Shown: positions 1 through 8,970, counted from the stretch's first letter. The stretch is DNA of 64,000 bases from Gilvimarinus xylanilyticus (GCF_024195295.1 NZ_JAMFTH010000002.1:62001-126000); one strand, 5' to 3'. A program made the numbers and translations. The notes: generated from the sequence alone by a model not told the origin.

Positions 1-61
1 ACCTGCCCTCATTGATCAAACGGCTTAATACCGCCGTGCGCAAAAATATCAGGATGACTCG

Positions 62-784
62 ATGGCAGACCCCTGCTTTCAAATAAAAGGCACCAGCGTC
101 ACCAGCATGGTGCTGGACTTATACCACTACCAAAGCGAAGAATTTGCCCGCACCCTGCACGAAAAAGTGCAATCGGCACCGTTGTTTTTTACCGGTTCGC
201 CACTGTTTATTAACCTGGCATCGTTTACCGGCGAGCTGCAAAAAGAGCAGCTGCAGGAGATTATCAAACACTGTCAGTCGCTGGGTTTTCAGCTGTTCGG
301 CTGTAAAGGTGGCAGCGAGCCCCAGGCCAAAATGGCCAAAGACCTGGGATTAGTGCATTTACCCGCCTCGCGCCCACGCCCCGAAAAGGCCGACAGCGAA
401 CCCACAGCTCAGCCCGAACCGGCCACCGCCAGTACCCCGACGCCCGACGCGGCCAGCCGCCCCACCCGCATTATCGAGCGCCCGGTGCGCTCGGGACAGC
501 AAGTTTACGCCGAGGGCAGCGACTTAATTTTGCTTGCCCAGGTGAGCGAAGGGGCCGAGGTGATTGCCGATGGCAACATTCACGCCTATGGCCCCCTGCG
601 CGGCCGTGCCCTGGCGGGGGTGCGCGATAACCCCAATGCGCGTATATTCTGTCAGCATCTGGAGGCCGAACTGGTTTCCATTGCCGGGCACTTTGTGCTC
701 AACGACACCCTGCGGGACAGTTGCTGGAAGCAACCGGCACAGATTTTTTTACAAGACGATTCTATTGAAATTGCCGCACTGTAA
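62..784 (+). CDS. minC: Septum site-determining protein MinC
   Basis: MinC inhibits FtsZ ring assembly away from midcell and is brought to the membrane by MinD. The 240-residue product has the usual two-part layout: an N-terminal domain (about residues 5-105), a proline/alanine-rich linker (about 110-135), and a C-terminal beta-helical domain (about 137-235) with the family signature VIADGNIHAYGPLRGRALAG, which contacts MinD. An AGGA lies 8 bases before the ATG. It is the first gene of minCDE, with minD 28 bases downstream. Length and order are normal for gammaproteobacteria. Confidence 0.97.
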   Translation: MADPCFQIKGTSVTSMVLDLYHYQSEEFARTLHEKVQSAPLFFTGSPLFINLASFTGELQKEQLQEIIKHCQSLGFQLFGCKGGSEPQAKMAKDLGLVHLPASRPRPEKADSEPTAQPEPATASTPTPDAASRPTRIIERPVRSGQQVYAEGSDLILLAQVSEGAEVIADGNIHAYGPLRGRALAGVRDNPNARIFCQHLEAELVSIAGHFVLNDTLRDSCWKQPAQIFLQDDSIEIAAL

Positions 785-812
785 TCAGTGCCCAACACAT
801 TGAGGAAACACC

Positions 813-1622
813 GTGGCTAAAATTATTGTTGTGACTTCGGGTAAAGGCGGCGTGGGTAAAACCACCTCTAGCGCCGCCATTTCTACTGGCCTGGCATTGC
901 GTGGCCACAAAACTGTGGTTATCGATTTTGACGTGGGCCTGCGCAACCTGGACTTAATTATGGGCTGCGAACGCCGCGTGGTGTACGACTTTGTGAATGT
1001 GATTAATAAAGAGGCCTCGCTCAAACAGGCCCTGATCAAAGACAAGCGTACCGAAGGCCTGTTTATTCTGCCTGCCTCGCAAACCCGCGACAAAGACGCC
1101 CTCACCTACGAAGGCGTCGAGGCCGTGCTGGACGAGTTGGCCCAAGACTTTGATTATATTATTTGCGACTCTCCCGCCGGTATTGAGCAGGGCGCGCAAA
1201 TGGCGTTGTACTTTGCCGAAGAGGCGATTGTGGTCACTAACCCCGAGGTGTCCTCGGTGCGCGATTCGGACCGTATTCTGGGCATCTTGCAAAGCAAATC
1301 GCGTATGGCCGAACAGGGCAAGTCGGTTAAAGAGCACTTGCTGTTAACCCGCTACAACCCCTCGCGCGTGGCCAGCGCCGAAATGCTGAGTGTGGCCGAT
1401 GTGGAAGAAATCCTGGCAATCCCCCTACTGGGCGTTATCCCTGAATCCGAAGCGGTGCTAAAGGCCTCTAACCAGGGCGCGCCGGTTATTCTGGATGAAG
1501 AGTCTGAAGCCGGACAAGCCTACTCCGATGCCGTGGCACGACTGCTGGGTGAAGACGTAGAACATCGCTTTTTGGAACAACAGAAAAAAGGATTCTTACA
1601 GCGTCTGCTGGGAGGCAAGTAA
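813..1622 (+). CDS. minD: Septum site-determining ATPase MinD
   Basis: MinD is the membrane-cycling ATPase of the Min oscillator; it recruits MinC and is released from the membrane by MinE. The deviant Walker A motif GKGGVGKTT is at residues 10-18, the [10 protein letters not shown] segment at about 47-56, and the C-terminal amphipathic membrane-targeting helix ends in [12 protein letters not shown]. At 269 residues it has the standard length. The stop codon overlaps the minE start by one base (TAATG), so the two are likely translationally coupled. Confidence 0.98.
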   Translation: MAKIIVVTSGKGGVGKTTSSAAISTGLALRGHKTVVIDFDVGLRNLDLIMGCERRVVYDFVNVINKEASLKQALIKDKRTEGLFILPASQTRDKDALTYEGVEAVLDELAQDFDYIICDSPAGIEQGAQMALYFAEEAIVVTNPEVSSVRDSDRILGILQSKSRMAEQGKSVKEHLLLTRYNPSRVASAEMLSVADVEEILAIPLLGVIPESEAVLKASNQGAPVILDEESEAGQAYSDAVARLLGEDVEHRFLEQQKKGFLQRLLGGK

Positions 1623-1882
1623 TGGGCATTCTTGACTATCTGTTAAAAAAGAACAAACCGACCTCTTCGGCGTCGGTCGCCAAAGAGCGACTGCAGATTA
1701 TTGTCGCTCACGAGCGCAGTAACCGCGGCCAACCCGACTACCTGCCGCTGATGCAGCAGGAAATTCTGGAAGTGATCCGCAAGTATGTGGACATTGAACA
1801 GGATCAGGTGTCGGTACAAGTGGACAACGAAGACGACTGCTCGGTGCTGGAGCTGAATATTACCCTGCCCGACGCCAAGTAA
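1622..1882 (+). CDS. minE: Cell division topological specificity factor MinE
   Basis: MinE stimulates the MinD ATPase and limits MinCD to the poles. The 86-residue product has the family layout: an N-terminal membrane-binding and MinD-contact segment ([12 protein letters not shown], about residues 21-32) and a C-terminal topological domain with the usual [15 protein letters not shown] segment. It starts inside the minD stop region, so it is the last gene of a compact three-gene operon. Confidence 0.97.
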   Translation: MGILDYLLKKNKPTSSASVAKERLQIIVAHERSNRGQPDYLPLMQQEILEVIRKYVDIEQDQVSVQVDNEDDCSVLELNITLPDAK

Positions 1883-1887
1883 ACCGG

Positions 1888-1915
1888 TGCGGCTGGCAGC
1901 GAGCTGTCGGCCGCA
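1888..1915 (+). terminator. Weak hairpin after minE
   Basis: TGCGGC at 1888-1893 pairs with GCCGCA at 1910-1915, with partial inner pairing GGCAGC/GCTGTC. It lies five bases after the minE stop. No T-run follows, so it is only a possible terminator or 3' stabilising stem. Confidence 0.3.
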
Positions 1916-1956
1916 TACGTATTCACTAACCATTAACACGCCCTTACACTCAAGCC

Positions 1957-1973
1957 TGTACGCTTAGCGTACA
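1957..1973. promoter_or_regulatory. 17-bp palindrome upstream of MFS gene
   Basis: Two 7-base arms TGTACGC and GCGTACA face each other across TTA. The site lies about 100 bases before the MFS transporter start, in the only non-coding stretch between minE and that gene. Its size and symmetry fit a dimeric repressor operator (for example TetR or MarR type), but no regulator gene is adjacent. The role is inferred. Confidence 0.4.
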
Positions 1974-2022
1974 ATAACCCGCTTTCCATAACTCCAATCA
2001 AAACCCCGACTATCATTGATAA

Positions 2023-2045
2023 CCGGACATGCCTGCATGTACCGG
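2023..2045. promoter_or_regulatory. Second palindrome upstream of MFS gene
   Basis: ACATGC at 2027-2032 and GCATGT at 2035-2040 are perfect arms across CT, and both are flanked by CCGG (2023-2026 and 2042-2045). It lies 28 bases before the MFS start codon, where a repressor could block transcription or the RNA could form a leader stem. Function is inferred from symmetry and position only. Confidence 0.4.
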
Positions 2046-2073
2046 GTAAAGCTCGTTAATACGCGAAGGAATT

Positions 2074-3270
2074 ATGCAGACAGAACAACCCAAAATCAGT
2101 AAAGGCGCCATGTGGCTAATTGAAATAGCCCTGGCTTTAGGAGGCTTTGGCATCGGCACCGGCGAGTTCGCCGCCATGGGCCTGATGCCAGGCATCGCCA
2201 GCGACCTGGGCGTCAGCGAACCCAAGGTAGGGCATATCATCAGCGCCTATGCGTTTGGCGTGGTAGTAGGCGCGCCCGTGCTGGCCGTGTTCGGGGCCAA
2301 ACTATTTCACCGGCATTTACTGATCCTGCTTATGGGCTTTTACGCGGTCGCGAATATTGCCAGCGCCTTTGCCCCCAATTACGAATCACTGCTGGCCATG
2401 CGTTTTATTGCAGGCCTACCCCACGGCACCTACTTTGGCGTAGCAGCCTTGGTGGTCGCAAGCCTGGTGCCACCCAACCAACGCGGAAAGGCCGTCAGCC
2501 GGGTGATGGTGGGGCTGACCCTCGCCATTCTCATCGGCAACCCGTTGGCCACCTGGCTGGGGCAAACCATGAGCTGGCGCTACGCTTTCGCCTTGGTGGG
2601 CATTTTATCGGTAATCACCGTCGCGCTGATCTTTGCCTTTGTGCCCTTTAACCGTCAGCAACTGCGCAACAACCCACTGACGGAGTTAAAAGCGTTTAAC
2701 AACCCGCGCGTATGGCTGGCGCTGATGATTGGCGCCACTGGTTTCGCCGGGGTGTTCTGTGTGTTTAGTTACTTGGCCCCCACTATTTTGCACGTGACCG
2801 GAGTGGGCGAGAACTGGATTCCCATTGCCATGGGTGTATTTGGTTTTGGCGGTTTTTGCGCCAACTTTTTGGGTGGCTGGCTGTTCGATAAATACCAATT
2901 TAAAGCGGTGGGCTGGCTGCTGGTATGGAGCATTATCGTGCTGCTGGTTTACCCCTTTACCACCGGACACCTTTGGAGCTTGCTGGTCGCTATTTTCACC
3001 GTGGGCACGGTCGCGGCTATTTCCCCGCCGCTGCAAACTCACCTAATGGACGTCGCCACCGGCGCCCGCACCTTGGCCGCCGCCTCGCACCACGCGGCCT
3101 TTAACACCGCCAATGCTATTGGCCCATTGCTGGGTGGCTTTGCCATTTCCGCCGGATTTGGTTGGAGCTCTACCGGGTTTGTGGGGGCGATTACGGCGGT
3201 GATTGGGTTGGTGTTTTTTGGGTTGGCGTGGCGGCTGGAGAAACGCGAGGGTTTGCAGGCCGACGCTTAA
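2074..3270 (+). CDS. MFS transporter, AraJ/arabinose-efflux-like
   Basis: This 398-residue, roughly 12-helix inner-membrane protein belongs to the DHA1/AraJ-like branch of the major facilitator superfamily, which mostly exports sugars or drugs by proton antiport. Visible features are the helix 1 segment GGFGIGTGEFAAMGLMPGIA (about 24-43), typical of this branch, and the first-half segments RFIAGLPHGTYFGVAALV and GKAVSRVMVGLTLA. AAGGAA lies before the ATG. It is a single-gene unit with its own palindromes upstream and a hairpin terminator downstream. The substrate cannot be read from sequence. Confidence 0.88.
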   Translation: MQTEQPKISKGAMWLIEIALALGGFGIGTGEFAAMGLMPGIASDLGVSEPKVGHIISAYAFGVVVGAPVLAVFGAKLFHRHLLILLMGFYAVANIASAFAPNYESLLAMRFIAGLPHGTYFGVAALVVASLVPPNQRGKAVSRVMVGLTLAILIGNPLATWLGQTMSWRYAFALVGILSVITVALIFAFVPFNRQQLRNNPLTELKAFNNPRVWLALMIGATGFAGVFCVFSYLAPTILHVTGVGENWIPIAMGVFGFGGFCANFLGGWLFDKYQFKAVGWLLVWSIIVLLVYPFTTGHLWSLLVAIFTVGTVAAISPPLQTHLMDVATGARTLAAASHHAAFNTANAIGPLLGGFAISAGFGWSSTGFVGAITAVIGLVFFGLAWRLEKREGLQADA

Positions 3271-3273
3271 TGA

Positions 3274-3593
3274 TTTGGGCCGCCAAGCACAGCTTGGCTG
3301 TCGTTCGGCTCGCTCTCAAGGGGATTAGACCAATAATAAAGCGCTACTTTTTTATCTGGATTCCGTGCCACGACACGGAACCCAGATAAAAAGCGCGACT
3401 TGTTACTGACCTCACAAAGCAATCTTACCCCCCCTGTTATCTCATCCCCCTCAGAACCAGACTGTTCTTCCTACTTGCCATTCTACAGAGGCAACCTCTC
3501 TAAACAGGAATTACTTTCAGGCAGTTATAGCAACCTTGCCGAGCGGCGTAAAAACCCTTACATTGGCAAGAGCTCCCAGAACATTCTGTGCTG
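3274..3593. repeat. Dispersed intergenic repeat, copy 1
   Basis: Three blocks here recur in the same order at 25.4-25.9 kb: a block around CCAAGCACAGCTTGG (3283-3297), a block around TTCCGTGCCACG followed by a TAAAAAGCGNGACTT stretch (3360-3402), and a block reading AGCAACCTTGCC then CCCTTACATTGG (3528-3566). Spacing between blocks differs between copies, so both look decayed. The open frame at 3400-3594 lies inside the repeat and has no family resemblance, so it is not annotated as a gene. Confidence 0.65.
3347..3393. terminator. Large hairpin terminator after MFS gene
   Basis: The outer arms CTTTTTTATCTGG and CCAGATAAAAAG and the inner arms TTCCGTG and CACGGAA make a stem of about 19 pairs around a six-base loop. 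The run of T/A at the base would act as a terminator in either direction. It ends transcription from the MFS gene 77 bases upstream and overlaps the dispersed repeat. Confidence 0.7.
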
Positions 3594-3640
3594 AGGCATA
3601 AAAATACAGAAAAGTGATTTTCCCTTTGGATGATGGTTAA

Positions 3641-3990
3641 CTCGGGATTCCGGGAGAGGCTGAAGTTAAAATAGCAAAGTGGCGTGTCGACCAGAGATCA
3701 TCGGGTTACAACACACGACGACTGGCAATCTTCCGCCGCCTCTATAAGCAAAGAACATTGGCACAGTCCCGACGGATGAGACTCTAGAACACATCGACGA
3801 CAGTTACCAACTTGCAAAGCTTGACTTATCTAAACAGATAAAGCGGCGTATTGAAACCAAGCGTTTAAATAAACGCACTGTACACTCACAGCTGGACGAT
3901 TTTGTTCACTGGAACCACATAAGAAAGGAAGCAATTAAATATGGAGAGCAAAGCCTGGACATGCATAAAATGCGAAACAAAAACATATGA
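3641..3990 (+). pseudogene. Frameshifted remnant of an unknown gene
   Basis: Two overlapping frames without start codons look coding. Frame A (3641-3787) reads ...KIAKWRVDQRSSGYNTRRLA... and ends at TAG. Frame B (3748-3990) reads ...DLSKQIKRRIETKRLNKRTV... and stays open for 80 codons. Basic, charged residues continue from one frame into the other, which suggests one older protein cut by a frameshift. Frame B runs into the start of the Zn-ribbon gene. I do not recognise the family, and chance open frames are possible. Confidence 0.3.
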
Positions 3991-4150
3991 AGAAGGCGAA
4001 ATGCGCGTATCAGGAGGGTTTTGGTCGCGAATATTTGATGTTCAGAACAAGAAATACGTAACCATCTCATGTGCAGGGTGTGGTTACACGGAATTTTATA
4101 AAAAACCATCATCAATGGCAGGCAATGTTTTTGATTTTTTCACCAACTGA
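3941..4150 (+). CDS. Small Zn-ribbon protein
   Basis: The 69-residue product carries two CxxC knuckles, C8-x2-C11 and C44-x2-C47, with an aromatic, glycine-rich stretch between them and a final segment YTEFYKK. This matches the small zinc-ribbon nucleic-acid-binding proteins (DUF2082-like), whose function is unknown. AAGGAAG precedes the ATG. It stands alone between the repeat region and a VOC-family gene, with more A+T than its neighbours, which fits acquired DNA. Confidence 0.75.
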   Translation: MESKAWTCIKCETKTYEEGEMRVSGGFWSRIFDVQNKKYVTISCAGCGYTEFYKKPSSMAGNVFDFFTN

Positions 4151-4195
4151 AAAATAGCCCGCCCTCAGAAGATTGCCATTTAGCAGGAAGCAAGC

Positions 4196-4543
4196 ATGGA
4201 CATAACTCATATAAAACCCTTCATTCCAAGTAAGGATTACGACGCTTCAAAGTCGTTTTATACCGACATTGGCTTCCGAGCGGAACACGTCTCGGATGAC
4301 TTAACTTTGTTTCAAAGCGGCAAATGCTTTTTCTTTTTGCAACGATTTTATACACCCAAATTAGCAGATAATTTTATGCTGCAAGTATGCGTTACTGATA
4401 TCGATGCCGCATTTAGCCTGTGCAAAAAATCGGAATACAAAACAAAAATCACCGAAATACAACAAGAACACTGGGGCCAGGTGTTTTACCTGTGGGGACC
4501 AGCGGGTGAGCTTCTGCATATCACAGAGTTGAAATGCCAATAA
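4196..4543 (+). CDS. VOC-superfamily (glyoxalase/bleomycin-resistance fold) protein
   Basis: The 115-residue product has the paired beta-alpha-beta-beta-beta layout of the vicinal oxygen chelate fold: it starts IKPFIPSKDYDASKSFYTDI, has the middle stretch LFQSGKCFFFLQ, and ends in WGPAGELLHITEL. That last segment supplies the usual glutamate metal ligand in related proteins. Members include glyoxalase I, dioxygenases and antibiotic-binding proteins, so the substrate is not predictable. A GGAAG lies before the ATG, 45 bases after the Zn-ribbon gene on the same strand. Confidence 0.8.
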   Translation: MDITHIKPFIPSKDYDASKSFYTDIGFRAEHVSDDLTLFQSGKCFFFLQRFYTPKLADNFMLQVCVTDIDAAFSLCKKSEYKTKITEIQQEHWGQVFYLWGPAGELLHITELKCQ

Positions 4544-4658
4544 CAAGCTTAAATGAGTTCACTTCAATTGAAAACAGCCCAAAAACTGTCCCGAGCCGGT
4601 CACCATTAATGCACCGGCAGTGAACTTATAAAAAAGCCGAACAAAGCATACCGTTTCT

Positions 4659-5933
4659 TCAAATAAACCGTTCAATAACCGCGACGGTTCGGGCCAGCGC
4701 ACCTCGATTTTGCTCAGCGACCTGAAGCGCCGCTTGCCCGGCATGTACCCGCGCGCTGTCATCCGCAAACAACCGCTTCACTTCCGCCGCTATAGCCTCG
4801 GCATCCGGCGTGATTTTTAACGCCTGGGCCTCGATTAACAATCTTGATACTTCGGCAAAATTGTATAACACCGGCCCGCCCAGTAGCGGCTTGGCCCAGA
4901 CGGCGGGCTCAATAAAGTTATGGCCGCCCACATCGGCCAAAGTACCGCCCATAAACACAATATCACTAGCGCCGTACAGCAGCATCAGCTCCCCCATGGT
5001 ATCACCTAACACCACGTCAGTTTGAGCACATGGTGCTTGCTGCGCGGAGCGGCGCACACAGCTAAAGCCTCGGCTGTGAATCAGCTCTCCGACTCGATCA
5101 AATCGCTCCGGGTGACGAGGCACAAGCACCAGCAACAGCTTATCGGCGCCAATGCCCTGCTCGCGAAGCTTACTCAGCGAGTCCAGAATAATTTCATCTT
5201 CACTATTGTGAGTACTCGCCACCAACCACACCTGACGCCTACCGCTTGGATTCCATTGATTCGCCAACTGCTGGCTTTGCTCACGCAGCTGATCAGTGAG
5301 CCTGATATCAAATTTAATATTACCGGTCACCAGGGCCTTGGCGGGTACCAACCCCAGCTGGGTAAAACGGTCGGCATCGGCCTGCTGCTGAATCGCGGCG
5401 GCCGACAAATGGCTGAGCATTGCTGCGCTGAGCTTAGCAAACCGGCCGTAGCCACGCGCCGAGCGCTCTGAAAGTCGGGCATTTATCAACACACTGGGCA
5501 ATCTTTTGCGACCAACCACGGCCAGGGTATTGGGCCAGAGCTCAGTTTCCATTATCACCAAAGCATCCGGCTGGAGGCGATCGACAAACCGGGAAATGGC
5601 AAAGGGCAAATCATAGGGCATATAGCTGTGCAGCACCTTATCACCCAAAGTATTACGCACCCTCTCGGAACCTGTAATCGTGGTGCTAGTAATACAAAGC
5701 TCCAAATCATCGCGCTGCAGCAACTGGTGAATTAACGGCAGCGCTCCCAGAAACTCACCGACGGATACGGTATGGAGCCAAAGCCGCTTTTTCTGCTTAG
5801 CCGGCGCACTTACCCACCCAAAGCGCTCCGCCAGTCGCTCAATATGTCGTCGATCTCGACGGGCACGCCAACACTGGCGCAAAAGCACCAAGGGAATTAA
5901 TAGAACATAAATAAGAGTGTAGAGCAGTCGCAT
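4659..5933 (-). CDS. waaA: 3-deoxy-D-manno-octulosonic acid (Kdo) transferase
   Basis: WaaA transfers Kdo from CMP-Kdo to lipid IVA at the inner face of the cytoplasmic membrane, an essential step in LPS assembly. The 424-residue product begins with one membrane anchor (about residues 5-20), then the GT-B glycosyltransferase with the catalytic glutamate in SVGEF (E60) and the METELWPN motif (about 128-135). The C-terminal GGTLADVGGHNFIEPAVWAKP segment binds the nucleotide sugar. It stands alone, without other LPS genes nearby. Confidence 0.95.
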   Translation of the reverse strand: MRLLYTLIYVLLIPLVLLRQCWRARRDRRHIERLAERFGWVSAPAKQKKRLWLHTVSVGEFLGALPLIHQLLQRDDLELCITSTTITGSERVRNTLGDKVLHSYMPYDLPFAISRFVDRLQPDALVIMETELWPNTLAVVGRKRLPSVLINARLSERSARGYGRFAKLSAAMLSHLSAAAIQQQADADRFTQLGLVPAKALVTGNIKFDIRLTDQLREQSQQLANQWNPSGRRQVWLVASTHNSEDEIILDSLSKLREQGIGADKLLLVLVPRHPERFDRVGELIHSRGFSCVRRSAQQAPCAQTDVVLGDTMGELMLLYGASDIVFMGGTLADVGGHNFIEPAVWAKPLLGGPVLYNFAEVSRLLIEAQALKITPDAEAIAAEVKRLFADDSARVHAGQAALQVAEQNRGALARTVAVIERFI

Positions 5934-6258
5934 ATGAGCTTGGAGTCAGATAAAAGCCGACAGGATAGCGTGAGAGGGAGATGATATAAAGAAAGTAGCC
6001 AATAATTGTCGACTGCGGCTTTTGTGGCTGGCGCGCAAAATATGACGAGTAACGAGCTTTAAGCCATTAACTCCATAGAGAAACAACGACTACCCGAGCC
6101 AAATAGGTGGCCTGGGCCAACGCACTTCGAAACAGCCCTTAAAAACCAGGATTCACAGTGAACCTCGGGTTTTAAGGGCGTGCATGCCCCTCAATTTATA
6201 GCAGCGCTTCCATGCGTCGCCTAATCATCTAACAATCTCGCTTGCCGAGCTAATAGCC
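5934..6258. other. Non-coding gap with one long hairpin
   Basis: No credible gene in these 325 bases. GCCCTTAAAA at 6135-6144 pairs with TTTTAAGGGC at 6170-6179, and AGG-TTCAC pairs with TGAACCT inside, giving a stem of about 18 pairs. It could terminate the PmbA-like gene, which ends at 6259 on the minus strand, or be a small repeat. The A/T base of the stem fits a terminator. Confidence 0.5.
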
Positions 6259-7524
6259 TTAAGAAAATCGCAAGCCGCTGATTTTTAACCATGGCAAACG
6301 GCTGCCGCCAAAGTCGGACACCTCGGCGCTGATGGCCTGAATATCCTGCAGCATTTGCGCGACATTGCCGGTAATCATGGTTTCGGTTAGCGCCTGAGTG
6401 CGCACGCCGTTTTCCAGTAAAAAGCTGTTTTTAATCACCCCAGAAAAGTCGCCATTGGGTGCCGGGCTGCCCATGGACAAACGCCCCACCAAAGCGCCGC
6501 GCTCGACGCTTGCCTGCATATCGGCGCGACTGATACTGCCGGGGTCAATACTCCAGCTACCGCCCGATGCCGTGTAGGGGATATCCAGCTTACGGCTGCC
6601 ATAATAGGTGGGCAGTAAGCGCGTCAGCTTGCCGCCGTCCACCAAAGTGACCGGACCAATGGTAAAGCCTTCGCCATTGTAGGCACGCTCGCCTGCCCCC
6701 TCGGGGTTATTGCGAATGGTCAGCGAAGGTGCGCCAATCATGTCACCCACAGACTTCTGATACACCGACGTCTGGCTAATCAAGGCGCCGTCACCCAGCT
6801 GGCTGGTGAGCCAGCCGATCAAATCCATCACCGCCATGGGCATAAGCACCACATCGCCGGTAAACTTTTCTTTGATCATGCTGGTTTGGGTTTCCTGCAC
6901 ACTGTTGGCCATGATTTCGCCAATATCCAGCACTTCGGTCAGACGCTCAGGTAACGCATCCATTTCACCGCCGGTGTAGGTAAACGAGCTGCTGCCGTGC
7001 TCGTCTTTGCTGGAGCCCATAATCATGACTTCGTAGCTGCCGACCGACGAGCTCAACTGGGTATCGGCGGTAGTGACTAACGTGTTTTTGGCCAGGGTGT
7101 GCTTAATCGCGCACTCTTCAATTTGAAAGCTGGGAAACTCCTCGCTGCGACTTTGCAGCAGAGATTTGGCCGCCGCGGCAATGGCATCGCGATCAACCGA
7201 CTGCGGGCCCTTGGTAAAATCACCGCTCTGTCCGGGTGCCACGGCATAGGCTTCGTCCTGAGGTGAAGTGGCCACATCGCGCTGTAAATCGGCGATGACT
7301 TTTTCGATTACCGACTCATCCAGACTGCTAACCGATGCGGTTACACGGCGCTTGTCTTTTATCGCCATTACCGCCAGTGATTGGTTTTGGGTGGTACGCA
7401 TTAAGCTGACATGGTTGTGGGCGATATTCAGCTCGTTCACGTCGGCCTCGGTAATACTGACGCGGGCATCGTCAAATCCGGCGCCGGTAAGCGCTTGTAA
7501 AATCTTATTGGCTTGCTCGTGCAT
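6259..7524 (-). CDS. PmbA/TldE-like partner of TldD peptidase
   Basis: The 421-residue product belongs to the TldD/PmbA family. TldD and TldE/PmbA form a heterodimeric protease that acts on flexible peptides, for example in maturing the microcin B17 precursor and degrading CcdA. This member lacks the HExxxH zinc motif, as expected for the non-catalytic subunit. Recognisable stretches are LVDGGKLTRLLPTYYGSRKL and GDFSGVIKNSFLLENG near the C-terminus. Its start abuts the end of the TldD-like gene, so the two are co-translated. A canonical tldD may exist elsewhere in the genome. Confidence 0.88.
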   Translation of the reverse strand: MHEQANKILQALTGAGFDDARVSITEADVNELNIAHNHVSLMRTTQNQSLAVMAIKDKRRVTASVSSLDESVIEKVIADLQRDVATSPQDEAYAVAPGQSGDFTKGPQSVDRDAIAAAAKSLLQSRSEEFPSFQIEECAIKHTLAKNTLVTTADTQLSSSVGSYEVMIMGSSKDEHGSSSFTYTGGEMDALPERLTEVLDIGEIMANSVQETQTSMIKEKFTGDVVLMPMAVMDLIGWLTSQLGDGALISQTSVYQKSVGDMIGAPSLTIRNNPEGAGERAYNGEGFTIGPVTLVDGGKLTRLLPTYYGSRKLDIPYTASGGSWSIDPGSISRADMQASVERGALVGRLSMGSPAPNGDFSGVIKNSFLLENGVRTQALTETMITGNVAQMLQDIQAISAEVSDFGGSRLPWLKISGLRFS

Positions 7525-8882
7525 TATTCACCCCCCAACTGTGCTTTGGCGCGAATCGCCGGGCCGCCCATAGACACCACCATGGGCTGCTTTTTACCGC
7601 AGTAACCGCTGCTGTCCCAGTGCATATCGCCCGACACGGCATCCACCGATTGCAGCATTTTAATCGCCGACCCCGACAGGGTGGTGTCTTTAATCGCACG
7701 GCCCAACTGGCCATTTTTGATTTCATAACCCAGGTTAATACCAAACATAAATTCGGTGGTGGTATCGGCCTGGCCGTTGCCGGTTTTCATCAGGTAGTAA
7801 CCGTCTTCTACGTCGGCAATCATATCGTCCAACTTACTGGTCCCGGGCAAAATGGCGGTGTTACGCATGCGTATCAGCGGCTCGTCATCGGGTCCGTAGG
7901 CGCGCGCGTTGCCCGTAGCGGGGTTATCAAAGGCGGTGGCCGTCTCGCGGTTGTGCATAAAGTCGGTGAGTATGCCGTCTTTAATCAAGGTCACATCTTG
8001 GGCGGGGGTGCCCTCATCATCGGCGTACACGGGTACCGCCAATTCTTGGCCCTCGTAGCTGTGGGCAAGATCCACCATGGTGATTAAGTCGCTGGCGATA
8101 CGCTCACCGCGCATGTCGCCGGTGACCGCACCGCCCAACACCAGGTCGGCCTCGCAGGGGTGACCCATGGCCTCGTGGGCCAGCATTCCGGCCAGGTTTG
8201 GGGCGAGTACCACAGACTGCAAACCACCCTGGGCGTGCACCGCTTCGCGCTTGGCCATTAAGTGTTCGTACAGCTCATCCAGCTGCGCCTCGACCGAGGC
8301 CATAGACATATCCAAGTCGCCAAAGCTGCCCTTACCGCCAATCACCTGCATCAGCTCTACGGGCTTATCGTCTTTGTCTTTCACGGTCATTAGCAGGTAG
8401 ACCATAGCGCGAGAGATATTGTTGTAAGTGCGCGCCCCCAGGCTGTTCTGGACGAACTTATCGTGGTATTCATCCAACGCCAGCACCGTCATTGACGCCA
8501 GCTTATCGTAACGGCTGCGCGCTAAGTCGTTGACCGACTGCTGCCATTCAATTAACTGCTCCGATGACCAATTGGGTCTGCAGGCAACACCGTGCTCGCC
8601 CTGATGGGCCTGCTGCGGCAGAGGGCGGCTACTGCCGCCAAAGAGCTGCAGCGCCTGGGCATTGGCCAGAGCGATATTGCCGAGCTTATCGGCGCCAGTG
8701 GGTTGCGTGGCCGAGGCAAAACCCCAGTAGCCGTTTTGGTAGGCGCGGGCCGACTCGCCCAAGGCGTGGGAATTGTCGTTAACCATTAAGTTGCCGTCGA
8801 CCATCACCAGCCGACGTTTGCGCAGCTCGTGCTGGCGAAATTCGTTGTATTCTCCGACGCGGGAGAAATCTGCAAAAGACAT
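7524..8882 (-). CDS. TldD-like zinc metallopeptidase subunit
   Basis: The 452-residue product is the catalytic half of the TldD/PmbA pair. The zinc motif HEAMGH is at residues 236-241, in AGMLAHEAMGHPCEAD, and later the stretch MHNRETA...ARAYGPDDEPLIRMRN is typical of the family. It is somewhat shorter than E. coli TldD (about 480 residues) and starts MSFADFSRVG. It may therefore be a second, paralogous pair rather than the housekeeping one. AAGGAG lies before the ATG. It shares one base with the PmbA-like gene. Confidence 0.88.
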   Translation of the reverse strand: MSFADFSRVGEYNEFRQHELRKRRLVMVDGNLMVNDNSHALGESARAYQNGYWGFASATQPTGADKLGNIALANAQALQLFGGSSRPLPQQAHQGEHGVACRPNWSSEQLIEWQQSVNDLARSRYDKLASMTVLALDEYHDKFVQNSLGARTYNNISRAMVYLLMTVKDKDDKPVELMQVIGGKGSFGDLDMSMASVEAQLDELYEHLMAKREAVHAQGGLQSVVLAPNLAGMLAHEAMGHPCEADLVLGGAVTGDMRGERIASDLITMVDLAHSYEGQELAVPVYADDEGTPAQDVTLIKDGILTDFMHNRETATAFDNPATGNARAYGPDDEPLIRMRNTAILPGTSKLDDMIADVEDGYYLMKTGNGQADTTTEFMFGINLGYEIKNGQLGRAIKDTTLSGSAIKMLQSVDAVSGDMHWDSSGYCGKKQPMVVSMGGPAIRAKAQLGGE

Positions 8883-8970
8883 GTAAGACTCCTTGCACTG
8901 AAAGATGGGCGCAGCTTAGCAGAGGCTCTGGGTAAAACCTATAATTCGGCGCAAACAACTGCCCGGGCAA

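Noticed and set aside
3400-3594. A 64-codon frame after the MFS gene
   Set aside because: It lies inside the dispersed repeat, and the second copy of the repeat does not keep the frame open.
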